DNA of 64,000 nt from Anthopleura xanthogrammica (Eukaryota; Cnidaria; Anthozoa; Actiniaria; Actiniidae): positions 4,603,835-4,667,834 of the forward strand of contig OZ025211.1 in NCBI GenBank assembly GCA_964019055.1. Direction: 5' to 3'. Within the stretch, counting starts at the first letter, position 1; each line of letters starts with the position of its first letter. Below the pieces are notes generated by a model. The model was given only the letters and a program-made list of their open reading frames with translations, was not told the origin of the DNA and did no database searches. This document shows, in pieces, positions 46,523 through 57,427 of the stretch. The translations under genes and the position numbers were made by a program.

Positions 46523-49500
46523 CTAAGCCTTACTTGTTATGGTTCGCTCATAAGCTTCCGACTCGCTTCTCTTTGAACTACAGCAACAAAGAAGCTTACT
46601 AAACAAACCCTTTTTCTTCTTTATTACTTTCTGTGTTTGATCAGCTTCTGGCATTTCGTCTAAGGTTTTCGTTCTTTGTTTATCTTTCTTCGATTTCAGA
46701 GTTCTTCTCCTCCTTGCTTCTCCCAGAATTTGTTCTTTGCGCGCTATTGATGCGCAGTTTAGTAAGTCCACGCCTTCAGGTGGTTGCTTGTTCCCGCCTT
46801 TTCCATCGACGGTATTGTCGATGGGCGGTTTCGGCGCTCGACCTCTACCCACGCTTCGCACTGGGATTTCCTTGCTCCTTGACGTTCCTGTATCTATCCC
46901 TCTTTCTTCGTAATACGGACGATCAGTTTGCGTCGTAGCGTCACATGGAGGACCTTGTGAAAGGTCCAAAGTTGACTTAGTCTCCGCTAAATATTTAATC
47001 TCTGCGTCTTGTTCTCTCATTGTCTCTTCTAAGCGACGCTGTTTGATAAGTAGCGCCTTTTCTCTTCTTCTTGCGTTGTTCAGCGAGATTTCGTAGTCCT
47101 TCTCACGTTCCAGAGCATCACTTAGCTCATCAAGAGACTCCGTTAAATCCGTTTCAAGAATTACGACCTTCTGTTGATATTCCTCATGAAGGCGCTGCCA
47201 AAACAAGATTGTATGATGAGCAAGTTAGATAATAAATTATACGACCTCCATATTTGTGGAATAAGCATAACCGAAATTGGGATCGAAGGGATGGAGGATG
47301 AAGACAAAAAAAGGGACCAAGTGACAGTCGTTTTAACGTGGCTCCATGTTTGTCTTGCTCGTGATATACGTACCTCTCTTTCCTTCTGTTCCATGTAAAG
47401 TCTTAGTTTTAAATCAAAGTTTTCCTTCTTGATTTCTTGGATCATCTACAGTCAAATAAAAACACCGAGAATCAAAAACATGTTCAAAGGAAAATAGCAT
47501 AAAATCTGGTACTGAGAATTTGTGAGGTAACCACATCGTTAGAATGAAGACCTATGCACCCATCGGCATGAGATGGCCCCCCTGATGGCTTCATTGACAT
47601 TGGTCTGGATCACTCCCTTCCTTGGCTCAAAGTTACCTTTGCTCCATATCTGGACCTCGATACGTTTGAAAAAAAATTCTATAAACTGTAACTTGAACTA
47701 TAAACTGTATCTTACCGTTTCTTGATCCTTGAATGATCGTACATTTGGAGGCGCTGCAACAAAGAAACGTTATCTTGTTAGCCCTACACCTACACAGGGT
47801 AAATACAATAGGGCTTTTGCAGGTCACGTGACCCTACCCCAATTAAATCGAGTAGCCTGGTAAAAATGAACATCAGAAATGAAAAGAGCACTTCAATATT
47901 AGTAAGAAGGCGAAATATCAGCCCATAAAATGTAACACGAGGGAAATGGCATTAAATAAAAAATTAATTAATGCTCTGGATGGCAAAGCTTGCCATCCAG
48001 AGCACTTTTCCCATACAAATCCTTATAAAATATTTAATTTTGTATTTAATGCCATTTCTCCTATAGTCAACATTATGAGCTAAAACTTTGACTTCTTACT
48101 AATATCGAGGTGCTCTTTTCATTTCTGATGTTCATTTTGACACAGCTGTTCGATTTAAGGGGGTAGGGTCACGTGACCTGTTGTTGCAAGAGGCCTATTA
48201 TATCAGTTCAAGACATATCAGTGATATCTGTAAAATATTACTTACTTGCTATATTAGCAAGGTTTTCCATGCTACTTCGATGCATTTTTGAGCCGTCCAT
48301 CTCGTCTAGAGGATCTTCTTCTGTTGGTCTGCAAAGATTGAAAGAAATTAAGAACACTTAGAAACTCGTTCATAAAATTAATTAATTAATTAATTTAAAA
48401 AATTAATTTTCCTAAAAACAGACCCCATTCTGTCACATTTAACATGTACAAAGCCATCCTGATATATATCAGCAAAGTTTATGGTGCAGTAACGTAACGC
48501 AGCAGCAACAAAAAAACATGTTTTAACGACACAATTTGGTAGGGTTACTTGTAGAGCAACAGTGATGCGATATAAAGATTTTATTTAACGAGGGTAGCAC
48601 GCAATAGCATACAGCTACTGAACAAACTTGTGGCCCTCAAAAGTTGTAGAACGTTCTTCCAAATGTTCTTCGCAACAAAATATTTGCTCGAGGAAAGAGA
48701 GCTAACTTTAACATCGCGTGTACGACAAGTTGCAGGACAGATATTTTAGCCATTATTAGTACAACATATAATAATATGTAGCCTTGGGCTGCTTTTAATG
48801 TTAACGCACTTAAAGTACTGCCTCGTTCTCCTTGAAGACCAATAAAACTACTTTACAATTACAAGTGCCACTGTACATTCCATAACTACACCCTCAGCTT
48901 CCGTTGGTGGAGCATCTTCTTCGAATGAATGAATCAAAATGATGTCGCATTTATGCCGGGCAATTGCGAAAAGTCATGGTGGACCTCTTGGATAAGCTGA
49001 GATTTGGCTCCTTTATACTTGGAAAGATTAACTGGCAAACTATGCCAAACTAAACTGACGGAAATAAGGAGTGCGGAATTGATATGTGGCCACTTAACGC
49101 GGTGAAAAAGGGACACAATTGGCAATGTTCCTTAATGTTCCATTAAGGAAAAACAGACAGAACAACTCTCATTACTTGATAGAGAAGTTATGACATTCAA
49201 CATTTTTATGAAAAAAGTACCTTTCAAAAACGTCTGATTTTGCTCGCCGAACAAGTCGACTCCTCACATTGCTGGGATAGTCAGTTGTATCTCTGTTATA
49301 TTCAATACAAAAAATATATAACCATTAGTTAATGTCACAATGTCAGATATATACATAAAGTACAGGTTGGAGGTAGTTAACTACCTATATATATTTTGGA
49401 CAGTGGTTTTGATAATAATAAAGTAAGCAATAGTACTTTAATTTTGAGGCTTGTGCGTGCGATGTAGCCTGCGTCGCATTAAGTCCGATGGACTAACAGA

Positions 49501-50854
49501 GAAAACGTCCGGATGCGATGCAGGATGATATATAGACATGCCATAGTCCGTAAAGATTTTGCGGTTTTCATGCGAAGAAATAATAATCAAGCAAGCCATT
49601 TTAGTCAACTGTGTGAGTGGGGTCATGCCAACTAATTAGTGACGAGATAAAAGGGTCAGGGGATGCATTAAAATGCCTGCAGCTAAAATAATCCGTCACA
49701 ACAGAACTAAACAATTTGTATTCGGCCACGAGGTAGATATTGATTTTGCGCGCCAGAAAATCACGGTTCAGGGACTCCCCATGATGTTTGACCACGTTTT
49801 GTGCACAACATTGAGTCATTCTTTTCCTTAACTTATCATAATGTTCCATCCATCTTTCAAAACGGATTCCAAATAGACAATAGTAGCAAGAATATATTAC
49901 TATAGTCTCGTTATGCAATGCAAATTGTTTTTGAAAACAATTTGAATGCAAATAAATTTTGGTTAATGGTTAAGTAAAATTATATGAATGTAGTTATGCA
50001 TGTTAACATAACATGAAGGCTGAAGTCTTTCAAGAAGATATATTCGTATTTTAAACAAGATATCTACATTTCTCACCTATCAATAAGATCGATTTTCCTA
50101 AAGCTTAAAGGCCTTTGTGTTCTGGGGTAGTTGTATTCGGGCCTGCATATAATAAAGCCGATGTTTGGGTTAGCATAGATATTACATATTCTGGGCATTA
50201 GTAATCATCAAGTTCATGTAAACACGCCAAACGTGAAGCAAAACAAGTTTGAATGAATTTTTCTCCAAAAGTGGACTTGCAATTGATTTTTGCTTTAATT
50301 GAGCTTCTATTTAAACTAATCCATTCTACAAATATCGTATAATTTTCTATTGTATTCACGACGACAGAACAGTCAAATAGATTTAAGTACATACATACAT
50401 AAAAGTAAACTGAAGTGCTACCCAAACTACAGTGATAAAAAGCTGAGAAATTAAAGGTTTATAATATAAAACAATGTAGTGTTTACCTTTCCGTAAAGTC
50501 TCCTCTTCCAAAGCTTCTCGGACGTGAAAATTGTCTAGTAGGAGTATAGTCAAACCTATAACAATACAAGACTTAGTATTCAATTTGAAAGCAGACCAGC
50601 ATTCGTTTTGTACTTCTAAATAACTTGAACTACAGTGAATGAGTCCTATCCTCGACTGTTTTGTATGAGGAAATACTTAAGTAAAATATTCTTGCTCGAG
50701 AATATTGAGGGACGTACTCGGTAAGTTCTTGTTCTCTCGATAATTCATCATCTTCATCGTCATTGTATTCGTATTCTCTCCGATACGAGGAACGAAGCTC
50801 ATAATCACTGTATCTTTGGTTGCTTGAACGTCCAGAGCTTGCGGAAGAATACAT
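46523..50854 (-). CDS. Short CM1 (centrosomin N-terminal motif)-like coiled-coil protein with C-terminal cysteine cluster
   Basis: Eight exons on the - strand join in phase to 402 residues: 50718-50854, 50487-50555, 50077-50142, 49221-49292, 48246-48328, 47716-47753, 47374-47445 and 46523-47194. The N terminus (1-140) is polar and rich in Tyr, Ser, Arg and acidic residues, each small exon ending in a repeated (E/D)R at the phase-2 junction. Residues about 148-180 (FKDQETMIQEIKKENFDLKL, then RLYMEQKERE) fit the CM1 consensus of centrosomin, CDK5RAP2 and myomegalin, which binds the gamma-tubulin ring complex. A coiled coil follows (about 180-265), then a basic linker. The tail, with KKKKGLFSKLLCCCSSK (cysteines 382-384), looks like a palmitoylated membrane anchor. 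Known CM1 proteins are usually far longer. The donor of exon 1 (GA|GTACGT) is the weakest junction. Function at a microtubule-organising site is inferred. Confidence 0.8.
47821..48179. mobile_element. MITE-like element with AGGTCACGTGACCCTACCCC termini
   Basis: The left end AGGTCACGTGACCCTACCCC is matched by the inverted GGGGTAGGGTCACGTGACCT at the right end. Long inner arms (GAACATCAGAAATGAAAAGA and its complement, then AAATGGCATTAAAT) meet at a GATGGCAAAGCTTGCCATC centre. It lies in an intron of the CM1-like gene; a fragment of the family is at 24231-24261. Confidence 0.9.
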
Positions 50855-53365
50855 CTAGGAACTCAAAACTTTGTCGGTGCGAGTTTTGTTGGGAAAGTGT
50901 TCAATTTACTCGTGTACCAGCTAGAGTACGCCAACACTGATGTTTATAATCATATGCGAGTTGTTTGAATGACGTGACGAACGCTTCATCGATTTTTATA
51001 GAATTGTATGAATAGAAATTACCAGAATTAGAGGGGCTAAGCTATAGAATTTGATGTGGACACGTTCATGCATATGGAGAGCGAAGGTAGAGGTCTTAGG
51101 AAGTAAAGGAAATCATGTGATATATTGTCTAGAGAGAGGAGGGGACGTAAGGATTCGTCGAAAACTTGTTTTACTTGGCCAAGTTTATTGAAGTCATTGA
51201 AGGAAGCTTTACAGCTGTGAGTTACTGCAAATACGATAAATACAACAATGGAAAAACCTTAAACAATATCTACGACTCAGTTTTGCAATCGAAACTTATT
51301 CAAGAAAACAAATTTATTTATTCAAATTTATGTAATTTAACCTTTCGAAAACTCCAGGGCATTATTTTTCGACAGCGGTAATTTGAGCGCGGAATATGGC
51401 GTTATTTCCTTCTACAGAATCTATTTATAGGTGGTGATGTCAGTAAATATGACTAACAGGTACTGAATATTCGGTATTCTTGGCATATTTATATTATAAA
51501 GAATCATCATTTCGTATTAAGTGAAATATGCTACTTTATGAAACGTAAAATATAACTATAACACATGACATAACTCGGGAAAATGTTGCCAAAATGGTTT
51601 TGTGTGACATTGTCGTTACTTCATTCATGTCCATCGGCTTACCATCATTGGCAAGTTTTCAGAAACTTTACATCGCAAAATACTTATTTATTTATTCTTA
51701 TTTCATTTTTATTGTATTACTATTCTTTTCTTTTTGTGACCCTTAATGTTTGGATTTTAAATATTGTTTTTTTCCAGAGATAATTCCTGCTCGTTGTTGG
51801 GTTTGAACAAGTTTTGGAAGGCAAAACCTGAAGTCATCAGTCGTAGTACATGTGATTGTGGTACAGATCGTGCTGGGACGCATACTCTTTTAGCCATAAT
51901 ATTTACTAATTTTTTTCTATGAGTGAATTATCCCTTTCGTATATATCCTTTTCTGACAACGCTCCATGCCAAGGTTCCCACTGAAACTTTAGGAATCAGT
52001 CCAAGAAGTTATCCTGTAGTTATCAATATTATACTCCTCAAGTTATTTTTCTTTCTTTTTCTTTTTTTTTTTTTCTTTTTTCTTTTTTCTTTTTTTCTTT
52101 TTCATTCATTTTCAACTCCTTGGTAAAACTTTAAGTTATCTTGAGTTTTATTAGAAAGATTTTCTGAAACACGATATTGCTTGCCAATTTTTCCTGTTTT
52201 TGTGTCAATAATCGTATCTCAGATTGAAATTAAAGAGAACAATATTTTACATAAAGTTCATACCAAAAATAGCCTCCATTTTTACGCGAATGAGCACAAA
52301 AATCTTGATATTGGCGCTGAGTTTAAAAACGTAATTTTCATCTTTATGGTAGTCGAAAAACAACCACAAACTCTTGAAATTTAAACCCACTGAAAACTTG
52401 GTATCTAGGTATGATGTATTTTAACTTGCTGTGGAGTATCATTTATACGGAACACTCACCTACACGTACATGTAGGACCCCTGTGGTTAAATATAATTTA
52501 CTTTGCGAAACATCGAAAAATACATCATCGGGATAGCAAGAAAATATAACAAAGGATAGAATATTGTTATTAATTCTTTTTTGTGCCGCATGGAAGATGT
52601 AATAATTATGACTCTAGGAGGTTTTTTCGTCTTTATATATTATCATTTGTCCGAGTTGAATTCGTAATATTTTACATACATCGAGACTAATGTCGCATAA
52701 CATAGTTCATATTTCCAAAATTGTGGTTTCGATATAAGAGCATCGAGAAGGGCTGAATAAATACAGAATTTATGTGAAAATAAACTTAAATCTATGGTTG
52801 AACTTCTGTCGATTTTTAGCGCAGTATTCTGAGGTTAAGTGAAAATCTCTTACGCTAAAATTTCGATTATTTGAAGAGTATTCACAAAATAAAAAAATCT
52901 AATCCTCAGGGCAAAGGCAGATTTCATATCGATAAATTGACTTCATCTTACCTTTCGTAGTGCTCCCTTGAAGTAAGATATTTCTTAGCGATTTTATCCA
53001 AAAACGAAGGTTTTTTTTAGCGTTATTCGGTAGAATATACAGAGATCTTGAATGGAATATTGATGAAAATGGTAAAGACCTGGTTGTTTGCCACGATTGT
53101 CCAATAAGAAAAGCTTTCGACCTATCGGAAATGTAAATATAGTGCAATTATTCAAATAGCTTGTAACAGCTGAGCCATTCGACCGAAAATTCAGGTTAAA
53201 ATTAGTATATATTTTTCCAATATCCTGAATTTCTTCGATATATTCTTACGAAAACGAAAATAAAAACCAGTGCAGTATAATTAAAAATTTTAGTAAAAAT
53301 TTGAGAAATTTAATTAAGCGAATTTAATGGCAATAAATAATGTCTGACGACTGGATCAGTTTTCG

Positions 53366-53472
53366 TGACGTCACGCTTGGTAAGATTGAATATTCATGTA
53401 AATGATTGGTTAAAAGGACGGTTGCTTGGCAACCACTAAGTTTTTCGTGACGGGGCAATACAGTCTATAAAA
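53366..53472. promoter_or_regulatory. Candidate composite promoter: CRE, CCAAT box, palindromic X-box, TATA-like
   Basis: Within about 105 bp are TGACGTCA (53366-53373, perfect CRE), ATTGG (53405-53409, inverted CCAAT), GGTTGCTTGGCAACC (53420-53434, perfect RFX-type palindrome) and TATAAAA (53466-53472). RFX, CREB and NF-Y sites often co-occur in animal promoters. Which gene this serves is not shown; the CM1-like gene on the - strand is 2.5 kb away. Confidence 0.5.
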
Positions 53473-53759
53473 TATATCATATATTGGACTTCTGGAATAT
53501 TTGAGTCAGCACGAGAACCATAGCTACACTAGATAAAGTTTGGATAAAAAGTCAGTCTTTTATAGATCTTTATAGAAGGGCCCTAGGTAGGGTCGTGATT
53601 CTATTGCTACAAAAGCGAAGCCCCCCGCCCCCTCCTTTGTGGGCTTCTTGAAATTTACGCCACTGGATGTCTGAAGTGAATTTTAATTATCGAGAGTATT
53701 CGAGGACAAAATCTGGGAATAAACTTGCAGACTTATGGCCGCTGGGAGAGCAGATTTTG

Positions 53760-53890
53760 TATGAGTGTGAAATTAATAATGTCACACGGCACGGTTACGG
53801 GGCGGCGCAGACACGGCACCGAATGTTTTCATCCACGGCACAGCAATGACACGGTCACAGCAAGGCGTCCTCCGTGCCGTAAGTTTTTCA
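53760..53890. repeat. Interspersed repeat family B copy, intergenic
   Basis: ACACGGCACGGTTACGG, GACACGGCACCGAATGTTTT and the GTGCCGT blocks match the reverse complement of 29130-29275. Confidence 0.75.
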
Positions 53891-54636
53891 TAATCACAGG
53901 GAAACTGCTCTATTCTCACCCTCAAATCTATTTAAATCGGTTCCAGTCACATACCAATTGTTTTGATCTCATGCCTTATGGTCGGAATATTCGTACGTAT
54001 CGTGATTGTGATGGTGGTGTGTCCGTAAACAACCTCAGTCCCTCAGTATTCCCAAGATGGCCGTGATGAGAATTCATGGTTCCGACTCAGACAATAGCTA
54101 ATACCATTGGAGCCGTTTTCCCAGTGGAATAGAAATCTTGAACACAGTAAACAATTGAAACAATTTATAATAAATTTCCCATGATTAGGGTTTTAAATCC
54201 TGAGATATTCTAGCTAATTTGTTGAGCTTGTGGACATAGCAACGGTAACTAAAGGGGGGTCGGAATCATGAATACATCTCGCGCGCTGTGATATTTAATA
54301 ACCATTCTCATTTGTAGGTCAAAAAAAAAAACACAAAAACACAAAAAGAGGAAACGTGTAAACAGCTTTTTTTCCTGAATGGTCTTGCGAAAGTTATTAA
54401 CTTTGAACAAAATATCGCTATTTATTACTAAAACGCAATTAAAGGAATTGAAAAGGCTAATCAAATAAAAGCCAATGGATGTTTTGGATCAATTTGTAAG
54501 AGTGCGCCTAATCCAATCGTGTTTACAAAAGATAGCAATCATTCCCTTCGTTAAGTAATTAAGATTATTTGTTGACTTTCCAATTGAAAAAAATAATAAT
54601 AATTCATTTTTTTTTAATTGTCGTCGGAACGAAATC

Positions 54637-54718
54637 CTAGCCATGGCAACACATTTGCCAAAGTTAGTGTCACCACAAGCTGCGAGAACCCTTATCAGCT
54701 CTGCGTTTTCATAGTAAC
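54637..54718. promoter_or_regulatory. Two X-box (RFX) type sites
   Basis: GTTTTCATAGTAAC (54705-54718) fits the consensus GTHNYYATRRNAAC at all positions. CTAGCCATGGCAAC (54637-54650) fits at all but the first. A weaker site GTGGACATAGCAAC is at 54230-54243. Confidence 0.45.
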
Positions 54719-55988
54719 GAACTTCGTAAAGTGGAATGTTCCTCATTCAACGATTTAAAACCTTTTACAAAATGCTATTTTTCCCTTGTAAAATGCTCTC
54801 GATTTCGAGATACCACTGAAGCATTTCAAGTGATGTTCCTTATAAGAGCGATAGTACTTGTTCTGTGGCATATCGCTTGCCCCACATCAGAATTTTGAGA
54901 TTTTCCTACTGAGGATGTATCAACGTTAACCTATGAAGAACGTTTATGAAAAAAATGTATTGAAGGTCGCTTCAAATTTGTAATTTTCCCCACATAGAAC
55001 TTCTGTCATATATATTAAAGCACAGAAGATGTATCTCTAAAAGGGAAAGTGTCAGTCGGTAGTAAAATAAGAAAGAAATCTACTTCTCCGCAAATTTATA
55101 GCGATTTTTCGTGTTTCGACCAATCCATAAGATGAATGGTTTAAACCGGGAATGCTACAATTATCACCTTTCTACATTCCTTGCCGTTCATTCTATTCCT
55201 CTTAGACGGTTCATTACTTAAAGTTTGTTTCCAAGTTCCAAGTTCGTTAGTCAAGTTGTTTTTCATTAATTGTTTTGACATCCTCTCCCCCCCCCCCCCC
55301 CCCCACACACAGATTCATTTGTATGCATAATCTTTCTGAACACCGTTTATGACTCAGAAATTCCTCTTTTAGAAACGCCGGCTTTTGCATATAAACAACT
55401 CGTTTGACTTATCATAGTGCTTTAAGTAACCTTCGATATCAAAACATGACGAATTTCGAAATGAAATTCTAGCAAGTATCAACCATTAACACGATATTTC
55501 GATTTTCATTGAACCGTAATTCACGAAAAGCGTAAAAATGGCAAAATTTAACCGTTAGCCGTAGAGAGGCATACCCCCATTGAGACCATTTATTAGTTTA
55601 GCACGGAAAGTCTTTAATTAAAAGTCTTAATTTCTTTAATGTTTTGTCATTTTGCTTTTATAAGTTAAGAATATCACTGAAGAATATCAGATTGCACCAG
55701 ATGTGTTTGTAGACCATGTGTTAGCACTTGCTAATCATTTATTGTATTTATATTGATTATGATTGATCTTACCACCTTGGTGTGTTTTTTTTACACAATA
55801 TCTATCAGTTCGATCAATAAAGAGTTATGGGTTATGGGTTTTCAGTCACTCGTACTTTGTTATTCCTTTCATGTCGATAATCGAGTTTTCTGGTTCTCTT
55901 TTCGGAATTTGGTTCGAACCTGTTAGGAGACACTAAAACTCTTGTTTGATTAGCTCTAAGGATCAAAAACTTTATCTCTTTATTTCCC

Positions 55989-56132
55989 TTTCCTCTTCTT
56001 CTTCTTCTTCTTCCTCTTCCTCTTCTTCTTCTTCTTCTTCTTCTTCTTCTTCTTCTTCTTCTTCTTCTTCTTCTTCTTCTTCTTCTTCTTCTTCTTCTTC
56101 TTCTTCTTCTTCTTCTTCTTCTTCTTCTTCTG
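55989..56132. repeat. TTC/TCT microsatellite, about 48 units
   Basis: An almost uninterrupted TTC array (two CCTCTTC-type interruptions near its start) reads as poly-Ser or poly-Glu in the two strands. It is intergenic. Confidence 0.97.
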
Positions 56133-57427
56133 CCTCTACGTTTTTAATTGCCACTTGACAATGGAACGATCGAGAAAACAATTTTATTTTCAATTAGAAT
56201 TAATCTTAAATTAGACGGCAAATATTGACCGACTACGGCGGGAAATCTGAGACACTGAAATCACCATCCATGCAACGGCAAGATCTAACAAGAATGAAAA
56301 TTGCATTTAATAGCCAATAACATAACTAATTAAAAAACTTCTCATTTTCCCATCTATAACTGCACTAATTAAGAAATGAGAAATTCGTAAATATGTAATC
56401 TCTAATTTTCACTTCTAAGAGAAAAAATTATAGACAACAAGATCAAACCTTACCTTGGAGTACTGACTGATTGTGAAATCAAAATGTTAAGGAATTTCAC
56501 GCTCAACATCGGTATCGACCCAAAACATATTAATAAATAGTTTTTATAAGTTGTGCAAAGAAAGAAGACACCATGCCAAGCCGTATGACAGAGACATTTT
56601 AAGCAATTATTTAAACGATGACTATAAATACAGGAATGATTAATAGGTTGTGTACGAAGCCAACACCTTGAAACAGACGGAGCAAAGGTAAGCAAGTTGT
56701 GATCATCTTTGGTATTTTTGTTGTACTAGGATTTCGTCTTATAGTTTATTCTATATGTTTTCTTCCATGTGAGGTTTTTCAAAAATTGGCAATAATTGTT
56801 ACCCAAGCTTTCGCGCTTGGGTCAACGACCGGCAATTATCAGGAAATCATCTCGTAGTGAGAACACCTAAAGAACATATGAAACAACCAAACAACCACAA
56901 CTTTACAACCAAAATCTAACTATGACTTACAAACTTGTATGTCACCAATGTACTCTACAAGATTCCAAAAATTTCAACGACGGAAAAGAAGGGGCTGGGA
57001 GGAAAAAGTTAAAAAAAGTAGGAGAAGTAGCTAAAAAGTTTAAAAACTAGCCGTAAAGTAAAGAAAAATGTATCTTAGAATACGAAGAAACAAATTAAGG
57101 GATTTGGATTTGATCCAATTTGTAAGTTCGGCAAGGAAAAGAACGTACTAGGATCGCTAGCTCGTCGAGCTTTGACTTCAGTGTTCAGGTGAGAGAGTGT
57201 AAATAAACACTCGAGCTCCGCATCATGATGATTATGATGTAGACATGTTTAGTTAGTAAAAAATCTTAACAGCTTGTTAATACGTTTATCCATGTACCTC
57301 GTTTTTAAAAAGAAAACACTGATTTAATTTTGCTTCTTATTTGTGCTGGTTAAAACCTGATATTCATCGATCAATTTATATGCCATCTTTTCTTTGTTCC
57401 ATTCTAGAGTTTTGGCTGTCCACTACG

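Larger units (their letters stand above)
50855..57427. other. 6.6-kb divergent spacer without a recognised gene
   Basis: This spacer separates the divergent CM1-like and TSP1/VWA genes. It holds an RFX-site cluster (53366-54718), a family B repeat (53760-53890), a C run (about 55287-55304) and a TTC array (55989-56132). A donor-like AAAG|GTAAGA on the - strand at 52952/52951 and an acceptor-like TTCCTAG just before the ATG at 50854 could define a 5' UTR intron of the CM1-like gene. On the + strand CAG|GTGAGA at 57188/57189 and TTCTAG at 57408 could do so for the TSP1 gene. A - strand frame at 54489-54746 (85 codons) is of unknown status. Confidence 0.5.

Noticed and set aside
52899..53147. 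- strand frame near the donor-like site at 52952 as a coding exon of the CM1-like gene
   Set aside because: The protein-like frame (KPSFLDKIAKKYL) has an upstream stop and no acceptor. It can at best be untranslated sequence.
55972..56193. Poly-Ser and poly-Glu proteins
   Set aside because: They are products of a TTC microsatellite in intergenic DNA.
56450..56695. 81-codon - strand frame ending at a donor-like CAAG|GTAAGG
   Set aside because: Composition is not coding-like and no partner exon in phase was found.
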